Shown: positions 47,272-55,467 of the stretch, piece after piece
How positions within the stretch are numbered: position 1 is the stretch's first letter
How the letters are laid out: every line of letters begins with the position of its first letter
Assembly: GCF_016863475.1 (NCBI RefSeq)
Contig: NZ_BOOY01000014.1
Span: 113,603-177,602, forward strand
Direction: 5' to 3'
DNA length: 64,000 nt
Source of the DNA: Spirilliplanes yamanashiensis
GTDB lineage: Bacteria; Actinomycetota; Actinomycetes; Mycobacteriales; Micromonosporaceae
Notes under the pieces: generated by a model
What the model saw: only the letters and a program-made list of their open reading frames with translations
Told to the model about the DNA's origin: nothing
The model's database searches: none
Made by a program: the position numbers and the translations under genes

Positions 47272-47925
47272 TCAGGCCGCCACGTACGGGTCGTGGGCGG
47301 TGTCCAGCGAGGTGACGTCGTAGCGGCCGTCGTGGTCGCGGTCGGCCGCGGTCACGTCGATCGTGCCGTCGCCGTCCAGGTCGGAGCGCAGGTGGTCCAT
47401 GCGGCCGTCGTCGTCGGTGTCGCGCAGCCAGGTGTCGGTGGCGCCGTCGAAGTCGGCGTCCATGCTGACCGACTCCAGGGTGCCGTCGCCGTCGGTGTCC
47501 TGGGCGAACACGTCGACCCGGCCGTCGCCGTTCGTGTCGGCGGTGACCTGGTCCGGGTGGCCGTCGTGGTCGGCGTCCCACACGGCGCGGTCGAAGACGC
47601 CGTCGCCGTCGGAGTCGATCTCGGTGCCCTCGGGGCGGCCGTCGCCGTCGCTGTCGTACTCGACCAGCTCCGCGTCGCCGTCGCCGTCCAGGTCGTGGAA
47701 CGTCTCGACCGAGCCGTCATCGAGGCGGATGACGTGCTCCTCGGGGCGGTGCAGCCCGTCGAGCACGGCGAACGGGTCGTCGCCCCGGTCGGGCTCGTCG
47801 GGGTTGTCGATCGGCATCCCGTGCCAGCCGCTGCCGTGGTCGTCCAGGTTCTCCGGGGCGGGGCAGTGCTCGCCGAAGCCCTCGTCCGAGGCGGGCGGCA
47901 TGTCGTCGAACAGAACCTCGCTCAT
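47272..47925 (-). CDS. Protein with ten perfect 13-residue calcium-loop repeats
   Basis: A 217-residue acidic protein. The first 78 residues are a unique head (VLFDDMPPASDEGFGEHCPAPENLDDHG). Ten repeats of exactly 13 residues follow without any insertion, from DLDGDGDAELVEY through DTNGDGRVDVFAQ to DRDHDGRYDVTSL, and the tail is DTAHDPYVAA. Every unit has acidic positions 1, 3 and 5 and glycine at 6, as in EF-hand and thrombospondin type 3 loops. A calcium-stabilised solenoid is likely. There is no signal peptide. GGAG precedes the ATG. The role is unknown. Confidence 0.85.
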   Translation of the reverse strand: MSEVLFDDMPPASDEGFGEHCPAPENLDDHGSGWHGMPIDNPDEPDRGDDPFAVLDGLHRPEEHVIRLDDGSVETFHDLDGDGDAELVEYDSDGDGRPEGTEIDSDGDGVFDRAVWDADHDGHPDQVTADTNGDGRVDVFAQDTDGDGTLESVSMDADFDGATDTWLRDTDDDGRMDHLRSDLDGDGTIDVTAADRDHDGRYDVTSLDTAHDPYVAA

Positions 47926-48015
47926 GGTGTCCTCCGGTCGGAAGCGGTGATGCGGACCACGCTAGGGGCGGCCGGGCGCCCGCGAATCACGGAAACGTGC
48001 CACCGCCGGGACCGG

Positions 48016-48021
48016 TAGCGT
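48016..48021 (+). promoter_or_regulatory. Candidate -10 element, leaderless thioesterase start
   Basis: TAGCGT lies 7 bases before the ATG at 48029. The same hexamer is used at 43562 and 44985. Confidence 0.45.
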
Positions 48022-48028
48022 GGCGCGG

Positions 48029-48439
48029 ATGAACGCGGTCGAACACCTCGCGGCGTCCTTCGGCGGGCCGGGCGCCCTCGCCGAGCGGATGGGCATCACC
48101 CTGACCGAGGCGTCGCCCGACCGGGTGGTCGGCACGATGCCCGTGGCGGGCAACACACAGCCGTACGGGCTGCTGCACGGCGGCGCGTCCTGCGTGCTGG
48201 CCGAGACGCTCGGCTCGGTGGGCGCCGCGCTGCACGGCGGCACCGTCGGCAAGCCGGCCGCGGTGGGCGTCGACATCAACGCCACCCACCACCGTGGCCT
48301 GCGCGAAGGCACCGTCACGGGCGTCGCGACGCCGGTGCACCGGGGCCGCACGGCCGCGACCTACGAGATCGTGATCAGCGACGACGCCGGGCGCCGGGTG
48401 TGCACCGCGCGGCTCACCTGCCTGCTGCGCGAGGCGTAG
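48029..48439 (+). CDS. Hotdog-fold thioesterase (PaaI type)
   Basis: A 136-residue acyl-CoA thioesterase-like protein. The core MPVAGNTQPYGLLHGGASCVLAETLGSVGA contains the HGG motif and catalytic acid typical of the PaaI/YbdB group; the strand GTVTGVATPVHRGRTAATYEIVI follows. It probably hydrolyses aromatic or short acyl-CoA esters; the exact substrate is unclear. In the menaquinone pathway a similar enzyme acts on DHNA-CoA. A GTG at 48020 is also in frame, but the ATG at 48029 fits the -10 element better. Confidence 0.88.
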   Translation: MNAVEHLAASFGGPGALAERMGITLTEASPDRVVGTMPVAGNTQPYGLLHGGASCVLAETLGSVGAALHGGTVGKPAAVGVDINATHHRGLREGTVTGVATPVHRGRTAATYEIVISDDAGRRVCTARLTCLLREA

Positions 48440-48468
48440 TCCGGCGAGCGCTCCTTGACGGTTGGACG

Positions 48469-48474
48469 TACCTT
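48469..48474 (+). promoter_or_regulatory. Candidate -10 element, leaderless start of the 48482 gene
   Basis: TACCTT lies 7 bases before the GTG at 48482. Confidence 0.4.
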
Positions 48475-48481
48475 TTCTGAC

Positions 48482-48874
48482 GTGACCGACGTTCCGCAGC
48501 ACGCGTTCGAGGACGCGGCGCACGTTCTGCGGTGCGCGCTCTCCGGCGACAGCGACGCCGTGGTCGGCAGCCTCGACGAGGTCGTCGACCGGGCCGGCGT
48601 GGTCGGCGCGTGGGACGTCGCGTGGTGCCTGGCCGCCACGATGGTGGGGGAGAACCTGCCGCGCGGCGGCGGCTGGACGCTCGACTTCCCCGGCATCGAC
48701 GACGCCCGGTACGACAAGCGCTGGGTGGCCCGGTTCGTCAGCGCGTACGTGAACGCGGACGTGCCCACGGGCGAGGCGCTGTTCGGGGCGGCGCTGGCCG
48801 ACGGTCAGCTGCCCGACTGCCTGCTCGCGCTCGTCGGCTCGACGGTGGCCACGCTGCGCCACCGGGCGGCGTAG
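48482..48874 (+). CDS. Conserved hypothetical protein
   Basis: A 130-residue soluble, mainly helical protein (HAFEDAAHVLRCALSGD, WDVAWCLAATMVGENL) with a central segment WTLDFPGIDDARYDKRWVARFVSAYVNAD. No signal peptide, membrane segment or catalytic motif is apparent. The same segment type is seen in short actinobacterial proteins of unknown function. It follows the thioesterase after 42 bases but seems to have its own start signal. Confidence 0.68.
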   Translation: MTDVPQHAFEDAAHVLRCALSGDSDAVVGSLDEVVDRAGVVGAWDVAWCLAATMVGENLPRGGGWTLDFPGIDDARYDKRWVARFVSAYVNADVPTGEALFGAALADGQLPDCLLALVGSTVATLRHRAA

Positions 48875-48878
48875 CGCC

Positions 48879-49349
48879 TCAGAACAGCCGCGCGTAGCGG
48901 TCCAGCAGCTCCTGCCAGCCGTCGGTCATGGCCCGCCAGTAGCCGGCGCCGTCCGGCCCGTGCCGGTGGAAGTGCCGGTGCTCCAGGTCGACGACGGTGG
49001 TGCCGTGCGGGCCCTCGTGGAAGTGCACCTCGACCTCGCTGGCCCGCGCCGGGTCGGGCTGCGGGACGCGGTCGGGGTCGATCTGCCAGCTGAACACGAG
49101 CCGGCCCGGGGGCTCCCACACGAGCACCCGGCCCCAGTCGAGGCGGAAGCCGTGCGGGCCGATCTCGTACGCCTTGCCGCCGAGCTCGGGCTCGATGCCG
49201 ATGGTCTGCAGCCCGCCGGGCCCGGACCAGGTGAACTCCCGCACCCACCAGGAGTCGAGGCGCTCGGTGAACCCGGTGAAGGCCTCCGCGGCCCCGGCCG
49301 CCACCGACACGGAGACGCGCAACGACAGATCGGTGTTGGTCTCCCGCAT
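48879..49349 (-). CDS. SRPBCC/AHSA1-type ligand-binding protein
   Basis: A 156-residue START-like (SRPBCC) protein. The N-terminal strand and helix VSVSVAAGAAEAFTGFTERLDSWW, the middle GKAYEIGPHGFRLDWGRVLVWEPPGRLVFSWQ, and the C-terminal helix WRAMTDGWQELLDRYARL match the AHSA1 group. These domains bind hydrophobic ligands or act as co-chaperones. The ATG at 49349 is chosen because a TATGGT hexamer lies 7 bases upstream; longer frames to 49388 exist. Confidence 0.83.
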   Translation of the reverse strand: MRETNTDLSLRVSVSVAAGAAEAFTGFTERLDSWWVREFTWSGPGGLQTIGIEPELGGKAYEIGPHGFRLDWGRVLVWEPPGRLVFSWQIDPDRVPQPDPARASEVEVHFHEGPHGTTVVDLEHRHFHRHGPDGAGYWRAMTDGWQELLDRYARLF

Positions 49350-49356
49350 AGAGCGG

Positions 49357-49362
49357 ACCATA
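49357..49362 (-). promoter_or_regulatory. Candidate -10 element, leaderless SRPBCC start
   Basis: On the minus strand TATGGT ends 7 bases before the ATG at 49349. Confidence 0.4.
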
Positions 49363-49430
49363 CCGGGCGTTTCGCCGCCCCGCATCACAAGATCGTGGTG
49401 GCGTGACCGCGAAGCGTGGTCTCTGCCCGT

Positions 49431-49748
49431 TCAGGCAGTTTCGGCCCTGTTGAGGTAGAGCGCCTTGGCGTACTGGGCGGCGGCCGCCTCCTGGTACATC
49501 GTGGCCTGGGACATGTACCAGTTGTTGTTCGACAGCGCCTTCTTCGCCTGCGTCGTGCCGGCCCAGCGGATGTCGGCGTCGGCCTGGGTGAGGCCGCGCT
49601 GCTTGAACTGCCGGCGGGTGAGCATCTTGCCGCTGCGGAAGTCCTCGGCGGCCTCCTCGGCCAGCTTCATCGCCTCGAAGCCCTTGGCGCTCAACTCCTC
49701 CGCCAGCGTGTACGCCGCCTTCTCTTCCACACTCCTGAACTTCGGCAC
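49431..49748 (-). CDS. Helical hypothetical protein
   Basis: A 105-residue protein, almost all alpha-helical and rich in alanine and glutamate (VEEKAAYTLAEELSAKGFEAMKLAEEAAEDF), with a distinctive NNNWYMSQATMYQEAAAAQYAKALYLNR end. The GTG start has GGGAGG upstream. There is no domain I can name. Its composition (Lys, Asn, Gln, Met) is less GC-driven than that of its neighbours, which might mean it came from a plasmid or phage. Confidence 0.7.
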   Translation of the reverse strand: MPKFRSVEEKAAYTLAEELSAKGFEAMKLAEEAAEDFRSGKMLTRRQFKQRGLTQADADIRWAGTTQAKKALSNNNWYMSQATMYQEAAAAQYAKALYLNRAETA

Positions 49749-49844
49749 GCCGTTCCTCCCGCGTCGACCCTCAGAGGGATATACGGCACCCGATGCGTCG
49801 CCGTCGAGCCATAACGGCTGGTGGGAAAACCGGCAAAGCCGTCC

Positions 49845-51284
49845 TCAGCGCGCGAACCCGGCCACGATCTTGCTGAAGTCGAGCGGCTGCTGCGGGATGT
49901 TCGTGCACTGGAACAGGGCGCCGGTGCAGGCGTTGCGGTCGCGGTTGAGCTCCCAGAACGACACCATGCCGACGCCGTTGCCGCGGGCGAAGGCGACGAG
50001 GTCGCGGGCGTCGTCGAGGCCGAAGGTGCCCTGGTCGTCGTTGCGGCCGAGCATCGGGGTCACGCCGACCATCGCGTACGCCCGCGCCTCGCCGACGCCG
50101 AAGACGGTGCGGATCTGGTCCTTCGTCGACTCGACGGCCTGGATGGCCAGGTCGCCGTAGTCCTGGGCGGCCCGGCCGTAGTCCATCGCCATGATGTTGA
50201 CCAGGTCGACGGCCACGCCGGCGTCCTTCGCCGAGCGCAGCACGTTCACGCCGTCGGCGGTGAGGCCTTCGGGCAGCACCGGCAGGGTGAGCGAGACCGT
50301 CAGGCCCGGGTTGGACCGCTGCAGGGCGGCGAGCGCCCGCGACCGGCGGTCGATGCCGGCCCGGTCGGCGACGGCGGCGCCCTCGATGTCGAGGTCGATG
50401 GCGGTCAGGTCGTACGCGTCGACCACCGCCTGGTACTCGGCCACCAGGGCCGCCTCGTTCGTGCAGGCGGTCGCCAACTCGACGCCGGTCGCGCCGCCGA
50501 ACGAGACCTTCACGTCGCCCCCGGCGGCGCGCAGCGCGTCGATCTGGTCGCGGAACGGGGCCTGCCGCGGGTCGAACGCGCCGAACCAGCTGGCCCGGCA
50601 GCCGGCGCCGGTGACGAAGGCGAGCGAGAACCCGTTGATGCCGGTGTCGCGGGCGAGCTGGGCGAGCGTCGGCGACCCGGGGTTCGAGAGCAGGCCCATG
50701 TCGATGTACGGGGCGACGGGCAGGTCGCGGCCCGGCCCGGGCCCGTCGTCGTCGGCGGGCGGGGTGGTGGGGACGGGCGCGGTGGTGGGCGGGACCGTCG
50801 TGGGTGCCGAGGTCGGGGTTGTGGTCGGGGCCGTGGTCGGGGCCGTGGTCGGGGCCGTGGTCGGGGCCGTGGTGGAGGGCGCGCAGGGGGCGCCGTTGAT
50901 CGTGCACGTCGTCAGGCCGCCGTCGCCGGTGGCGAGGAAGCCGAACGTGACCGACGCGCCCGGGGCGACCGTGGCGTTGTAGCCGCGGTCGTCGGCCACG
51001 GCGACGCCGCCCGACGTGCTGATCAGCGAGTCCCAGAAGTTGCCGACCGTCGTGCCGTCGCCGAGGCCGAACCGCACCTGCCAGCCGGTGACCGGCGCGC
51101 CGCCCGGGTTGGTGATCGTGAAGCGGCCCTGGAAGCCGCCCGCCCACTCGGCGTCCTTCGTGAACGCGGCGCGCAGCGCGGGCGCGTCCGGCCCCGTCGC
51201 GGCCACCGCGGCGGCCACCCCGCCGCCCGTGGCGAGCAGCAATGCGCCCAGGTAGACGGACAGGCGAAGGCGACGGCGGGACAT
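49845..51284 (-). CDS. Secreted chitinase: CBM2 plus GH18
   Basis: A 479-residue extracellular glycosidase. After a signal peptide (LRLSVYLGALLLATGGGVAAAVA) comes a family 2 carbohydrate-binding module (AAFTKDAEWAGGFQGRFTITNPG; GWQVRFGLGDGTTVGNFWDS) with a C...C pair. A Thr-Ala-Pro linker follows, then a GH18 domain (VAPYIDMGLLSNPGS, INGFSLAFVTG, the catalytic AIDLDIEG motif, NIMAMDYG, VSFWELNRD). GH18 enzymes hydrolyse chitin-type beta-1,4-GlcNAc chains. The ATG has GGAG upstream. It is divergent from a kinase with an external lectin domain. Confidence 0.93.
   Translation of the reverse strand: MSRRRLRLSVYLGALLLATGGGVAAAVAATGPDAPALRAAFTKDAEWAGGFQGRFTITNPGGAPVTGWQVRFGLGDGTTVGNFWDSLISTSGGVAVADDRGYNATVAPGASVTFGFLATGDGGLTTCTINGAPCAPSTTAPTTAPTTAPTTAPTTTPTSAPTTVPPTTAPVPTTPPADDDGPGPGRDLPVAPYIDMGLLSNPGSPTLAQLARDTGINGFSLAFVTGAGCRASWFGAFDPRQAPFRDQIDALRAAGGDVKVSFGGATGVELATACTNEAALVAEYQAVVDAYDLTAIDLDIEGAAVADRAGIDRRSRALAALQRSNPGLTVSLTLPVLPEGLTADGVNVLRSAKDAGVAVDLVNIMAMDYGRAAQDYGDLAIQAVESTKDQIRTVFGVGEARAYAMVGVTPMLGRNDDQGTFGLDDARDLVAFARGNGVGMVSFWELNRDRNACTGALFQCTNIPQQPLDFSKIVAGFAR
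50821..50868. repeat. Four exact copies of a 12-base repeat in the chitinase linker
   Basis: GTGGTCGGGGCC four times in a row, encoding the TTAP units of the linker. Copy number change would alter linker length without breaking the frame. Confidence 0.95.
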
Positions 51285-51564
51285 GCGCGGCTCCAGGGCT
51301 CGGGGATGCGGAGTGGCAACTGTCGCTCGGTCGCGCTTAGTGACCACTTACCGATCGTTCACGTTTGCCTTAAGCCCGGCGGGCGGCGCCGGGTTCGCCG
51401 CGGCGGGACGGACATGTCGGTTGCGCCCCGTGACCGGCCCGGTGCCCGAACCCTCCCGTGCCGGGTGCCCGATCGTGCCTCTGAGCGGCCAGAACATCGC
51501 CCAGCGCACATCCGCGCGGCCGTGTCCGCCGTACTACAGCCGGTACACGTTCCTGGGGGGCCTG

Positions 51565-53100
51565 ATGAACGTCAACGACATCGACCGTGCCGCGCCGCTG
51601 CGCCGGGCCGATCCGCGCGAGCTCGGCGGTTACCGTCTGCTCGGCCGCCTCGGCTCGGGCGGCATGGGGATCGTCTACCTCGCGCGCGACCCGGCGGGCA
51701 CGCTCGTCGCGGTCAAGATGGTGCATTCCGTGCTCGCCGGGGACGACGAGTTCCGCCGCCGGTTCCGCGGGGAGGTGCAGCGGGCCCGGCAGGTGCCGCC
51801 GTTCTGCACCGCCGAGGTCCTCGACGCCGACCCCGACCACGAGCCCCCGTACCTGGTGGTGGAGTACGTCGACGGGCCCAGCCTCGGCGAGGCCGTCGAA
51901 CGCGGCGGCCCGCTCACCCCCGCCAACGTGCACGCCGTGGCGATCGGGGTGGCGTCGGCGCTCACCGCGATCCACGGGGCCGGGGTCATCCACCGCGACC
52001 TCAAGCCGCGCAACGTGCTGCTCGCCCCCGGCAGCCCCAAGGTGATCGACTTCGGCATCGCCCGCGCGTTCGAGGGGGCCAGCCAGTACACCCGCACCGG
52101 GCAGATGGTGGGCACGCTCGCGTACATGGCGCCCGAGCGCTTCGACGACAGCCTGGGCGCGGCGGTCAGCCCCGCCGCCGACGTGTTCGCGTGGGGCGCC
52201 GTGGTGACGTACGCGGCGACGGGCCGCACCCCGTTCGAGGGCGGCTCGCCGACGGTGCTGGCCACCCGCATCCTCACCGAGCCGCCGGACCTGGCCGGGC
52301 TGCCCGCCCCGCTCGGGATGCTGGTGCGGCACGCGCTGGAGAAGCACCCCGCGGACCGGCCGACGGCCCGCGAGTTGCTGGACCTGCTGCTCGACACGGG
52401 CGCGCAGCGCTCCGCGCTGGCGATCCCCCCGCCGGTCCCGCCGTTCGCGGTACCCGCGGCCGCGCCCGCCCCGCTGTACGCCGACGGCGGCCGGCAGGGC
52501 GTCGCCCCGCCGCCGCGGCACCGCCCGCCGCGGCGCGGCGGCAGCGGCGGCCGGCGCACCGTGCTCGTGCAGGCGCTGGCCCTGGCCCTGCTCGTCGCCG
52601 GACTGGTCGGCGGCGGCCTCGCGCTGCGGCACGACGCCGGCGCGGGCGCCGAGCAGGCGGCGCCCCCCTCGGCGCCCCCGTCGCCCCGCCCGGCCGCCGC
52701 GCCCGCCCGGCCCGCCCCCGGGCCCGTCGGCAGCGCGACCAGCGACCTGTGCCTCGACGTCTTCAACTCGCAGACCACCGACGGCACGCCCGTGCAGATG
52801 TGGGACTGCAACGGAGGGGCGAACCAGGAGTGGACGTGGGCGGCCGACGGCACCCTGCGCTCGCTCGACCGGTGCCTGACCGTCGGCGGCGGCGCCGGGT
52901 CCGACGGCGCGCCCGTGCGGCTGTCGGCCTGCGACGACTCGGCGCGGCAGCAGTGGCGGTTCACCGCCGGGCAGGACATCGTCAACCCCGAGGCCGACAA
53001 GTGCCTCGACATCGTTGACCGGTCGACCGAACCGGGCGCCCGGGTGCAGCTGTGGGCGTGCGGCGGCACCGCGAACCAGAAGTGGCGGCCCGCCACCTGA
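51565..53100 (+). CDS. Ser/Thr protein kinase with extracellular ricin-type lectin domain
   Basis: A 511-residue transmembrane sensor kinase. The kinase domain (about residues 20-280) has GRLGSGGMGIVYLA, VAVKM (catalytic Lys), VIHRDLKPRNVLL, IDFGIAR and MAPERF, all intact. A proline-rich juxtamembrane segment leads to one TM helix (LVQALALALLVAGLVGGGLAL). The external part is a ricin B-type lectin with repeated QxW units (MWDCNGGANQEWTW, LSACDDSARQQWRF, LWACGGTANQKWRP). The ATG follows GGGGGG. Sugar sensing is inferred from the lectin fold and from the divergent chitinase gene. Confidence 0.93.
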   Translation: MNVNDIDRAAPLRRADPRELGGYRLLGRLGSGGMGIVYLARDPAGTLVAVKMVHSVLAGDDEFRRRFRGEVQRARQVPPFCTAEVLDADPDHEPPYLVVEYVDGPSLGEAVERGGPLTPANVHAVAIGVASALTAIHGAGVIHRDLKPRNVLLAPGSPKVIDFGIARAFEGASQYTRTGQMVGTLAYMAPERFDDSLGAAVSPAADVFAWGAVVTYAATGRTPFEGGSPTVLATRILTEPPDLAGLPAPLGMLVRHALEKHPADRPTARELLDLLLDTGAQRSALAIPPPVPPFAVPAAAPAPLYADGGRQGVAPPPRHRPPRRGGSGGRRTVLVQALALALLVAGLVGGGLALRHDAGAGAEQAAPPSAPPSPRPAAAPARPAPGPVGSATSDLCLDVFNSQTTDGTPVQMWDCNGGANQEWTWAADGTLRSLDRCLTVGGGAGSDGAPVRLSACDDSARQQWRFTAGQDIVNPEADKCLDIVDRSTEPGARVQLWACGGTANQKWRPAT

Positions 53101-54021
53101 TCAGGTCAGCGACCAGCGGGTGACGTAGCGGATCTTGCGCTTGTGCTTGCCGTACGCCACGGCCACCACGCGCGGGGTCTGCCACGCCTTCGCCGCCGTC
53201 GCCGGGACCGCCCGGGCGCCGGTCGCCAGGGCGCGGTGGTACCACCAGCGGCACTCGGTGACGCCCGCCGTCCAGCGGCAGATCCACGCCTTCGTCCAGG
53301 TGTACGGACTGGTCACCGCCGGCCACGGCCCGAGCACCTTCGACATCGCGGAGTAGAGGTTGTGCGCCATCTTGGCGTAGCCGAACTCGTTGGGGTGCAC
53401 CATGTCGAACAGGTTGATGCCCCGGATCCCCGACTGGTCGACGAGGTGCACCTGGGCGTCCTTGCCGGCGAGGACGGCGGGCAGCTGCGCGTTGTAGTCG
53501 TCGATGAGCGCCTGCAGCCACGGCTTGCGCGAACCCACGATGCGCTGCACGAAGATCTCCGCCGTCGGGCGGGCTGCCCGGATCTGGTCGACGAGGTCGG
53601 ACAGGCGCTGCGGGGCGGCGGCCACGTCGTCGCGCACCGCCATGTCGTTCGTGCCGAGGTGCAGCAGCACCACGTCCGGCTGGTACGTGTCCAGCCAGCC
53701 GGTCAGCTCGGCGGCGATGCGGCGGATCGTCCAGCCGCCGTGGCCCTCGTTGTCGGTGTCCGGCCCGGAGCCGGACCGCTGGGAGCCCACGAAGTCGGCG
53801 TCGACGCCGGCCGCGGCCAGCTGCCGCTGCAGGTCCGTGCGGTAGGAGCTGCGCGTCTTCGAGCCCAGCCCGTACGTCACCGAGTCGCCCAGCGGCATGA
53901 TCCGCACCGGCTCAGGGGTCACGGGCGCCGCCTGCGCGACCCCGTCGGCGCCGCGGGTCGCCACGCCGAAGGCGCCGGCCAGCGCGGCCGCCACCGCCGT
54001 CGCGACGAGCTTCCTCAGCAT
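53101..54021 (-). CDS. Secreted SGNH/GDSL hydrolase
   Basis: A 306-residue secreted esterase-type protein. A signal peptide (LVATAVAAALAGAFGVATRGADGVAQA) is followed by the block I serine IMPLGDSVTYG, the block III LLHLGTNDMAV, and block V DMVHPNEFGYAKMA with catalytic Asp and His. SGNH enzymes remove acyl groups from sugars or lipids. A tail of about 70 residues after the domain, with four tryptophans (AWICRWTAGVTECRWWYHRAL) and basic residues, is unusual. The ATG has GGGGG upstream. It converges on the lectin kinase gene. Confidence 0.9.
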   Translation of the reverse strand: MLRKLVATAVAAALAGAFGVATRGADGVAQAAPVTPEPVRIMPLGDSVTYGLGSKTRSSYRTDLQRQLAAAGVDADFVGSQRSGSGPDTDNEGHGGWTIRRIAAELTGWLDTYQPDVVLLHLGTNDMAVRDDVAAAPQRLSDLVDQIRAARPTAEIFVQRIVGSRKPWLQALIDDYNAQLPAVLAGKDAQVHLVDQSGIRGINLFDMVHPNEFGYAKMAHNLYSAMSKVLGPWPAVTSPYTWTKAWICRWTAGVTECRWWYHRALATGARAVPATAAKAWQTPRVVAVAYGKHKRKIRYVTRWSLT

Positions 54022-54172
54022 CCGTACCCCCACGTCCGCGCCACCGTCGCCGTCCCATCGGCGGGCGGCCCGACGAGCGTGAGGGCGGTCGGGTGCCGGG
54101 CGGGGGTTTCCCGGTTGCCGGAACGGTCGTGCAGCCGACGCTAACGGATGCCGGTGGTCCGGAACGTGAAGA

Positions 54173-55120
54173 TCAGTCGGAAGGTGGAACCTCGTCCACG
54201 GCCAGCCGGGCGGCCAGCGCCCGGCGCTGCTCGTCGCTCAGGTTCGCCCGCACGATCCGTTCCAGCTGGTCGCCCGTCAGCAGCGGCAGCAGCGCCGCCG
54301 CCAGCGCCTGCTCGTCCACGGCGTCGTCCTGCGCGGCGGCCACCGCCGCCAGCACCGCCGCCGTGCGCTGGTCCGCCCGGGTCGGCTGGGTGCGCGCCCA
54401 GCCGCCCATCCGGAACGTGCGGGTGCCCTGCGGGTTCTCCGGCGAGATGGTCTGCGGGTCGTTCTCCCGGTGGTTCCAGGCGCCCGTGCCGAGGGCGGCC
54501 TGGCCGGCAGTGCTGCGCAGCGCCTTCACGACGGCCGCGATCAGCTCGGCCTCGGTCATCTCGTCCTCCTGCTCCAGCCACGCGGCGTGGCTCTGTCCGG
54601 TGACGATCGACAGGACGGCCCGCGCGGCCTTCCACGCCTCGTCGGAGTCGCGCGCCGTGTCCACGTACGCGCGGGGCTGGTCGGTGTGCTCGTGCCACCG
54701 GTGGTCGGCGGTGGCCGTGCCGGCCGTGCCCGCCACGAAGTCGTAGCGCACCGCCGCGCCGGAACCGTCCCAGCAGTTCACGGCGTTGACGTAGCGGGTG
54801 CGGGTGTCGCTCGCCCGGGCCAGCCACACCGCCCGCACCCGGCCGTGCAGCCGCACCATGTCGGCGCGCGACAGCGAGATGTCGTGCGCGGCGGCCAGCC
54901 GGCGCCCCGCCGCCGTCACGGGCGGCGACCGGTCCAGCGCGCGCCGGTTCGAGTAGTCGCCGCCGTTGCCGTTGCGCGCCAGGTCCTCGATGGACACGTG
55001 GTAGCCGCCGCTGCGCAGGTGGTCGGCGTTCGGCACGATGCCGGACAGCACCGCGCTGTCGTAGTGCCGGATGATCTGCTGCGCCAGCCACCGCGTCGGT
55101 TCCGGCGCCAGCGTCGTCAC
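54173..55120 (-). CDS. Hypothetical protein, possibly phage-derived
   Basis: A 315-residue soluble protein of unknown function. The N-terminal part has a distinctive segment IRHYDSAVLSGIVPNADHLRSGGYHVSIEDL followed by GGDYSNRRALDR, which I associate with proteins of actinobacterial phages and phage-like islands, but I cannot place it in a family. The middle contains RYVNAVNCWDGSG and HRWHEHTDQPRAYVD; the C-terminal 150 residues are helical. The GTG start overlaps the stop of the upstream gene by 4 bases. Confidence 0.65.
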   Translation of the reverse strand: MTTLAPEPTRWLAQQIIRHYDSAVLSGIVPNADHLRSGGYHVSIEDLARNGNGGDYSNRRALDRSPPVTAAGRRLAAAHDISLSRADMVRLHGRVRAVWLARASDTRTRYVNAVNCWDGSGAAVRYDFVAGTAGTATADHRWHEHTDQPRAYVDTARDSDEAWKAARAVLSIVTGQSHAAWLEQEDEMTEAELIAAVVKALRSTAGQAALGTGAWNHRENDPQTISPENPQGTRTFRMGGWARTQPTRADQRTAAVLAAVAAAQDDAVDEQALAAALLPLLTGDQLERIVRANLSDEQRRALAARLAVDEVPPSD

Positions 55121-55431
55121 CGCCGCTCACCCACCCACGGCGCGGCCGTCACGTCGTAGAAGCCCTCCATGGCGGCGCGCACCGCGCTGTGCCGGGGCGC
55201 GGGCGGCGGGTCCAGGTCGGCCGGGTCACCCTCCAGTGGGCGCCGTTCCCGCAGCCGGAAGACGCCGGTCTCGTCGTCGGCGTCCAGCAGCCACACCGTC
55301 GCGGCGGGACGGTCCACGAGCAGCACCCCGATCGCGCCGAACGCCCGCCGGCGCGGCAGGCTCAGCCCGGCCAGGTCCGGGTCGTCGCCGACGACGGGGT
55401 ACAGCGGCGAGGCGGGTTCGGCGTCGGTCAC
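55117..55431 (-). CDS. Hypothetical protein, partner of the downstream gene
   Basis: A 104-residue soluble protein with a beta-rich middle (FGAIGVLLVDRPAATVWLLDADDETGVFRLRERRPLEG). No family was recognised. Its stop and the start of the 315-residue protein overlap in GTGA, so the two form one translational unit. There is no visible ribosome binding site before the GTG. Confidence 0.6.
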   Translation of the reverse strand: MTDAEPASPLYPVVGDDPDLAGLSLPRRRAFGAIGVLLVDRPAATVWLLDADDETGVFRLRERRPLEGDPADLDPPPAPRHSAVRAAMEGFYDVTAAPWVGERR

Positions 55432-55467
55432 GCCGTCCGGGTTACCCGGTGCGGAGATCGTTAAGGG

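Noticed and set aside
50821..50868. A separate mobile or regulatory repeat
   Set aside because: It is simply the DNA encoding the Thr-Ala-Pro linker of the chitinase.
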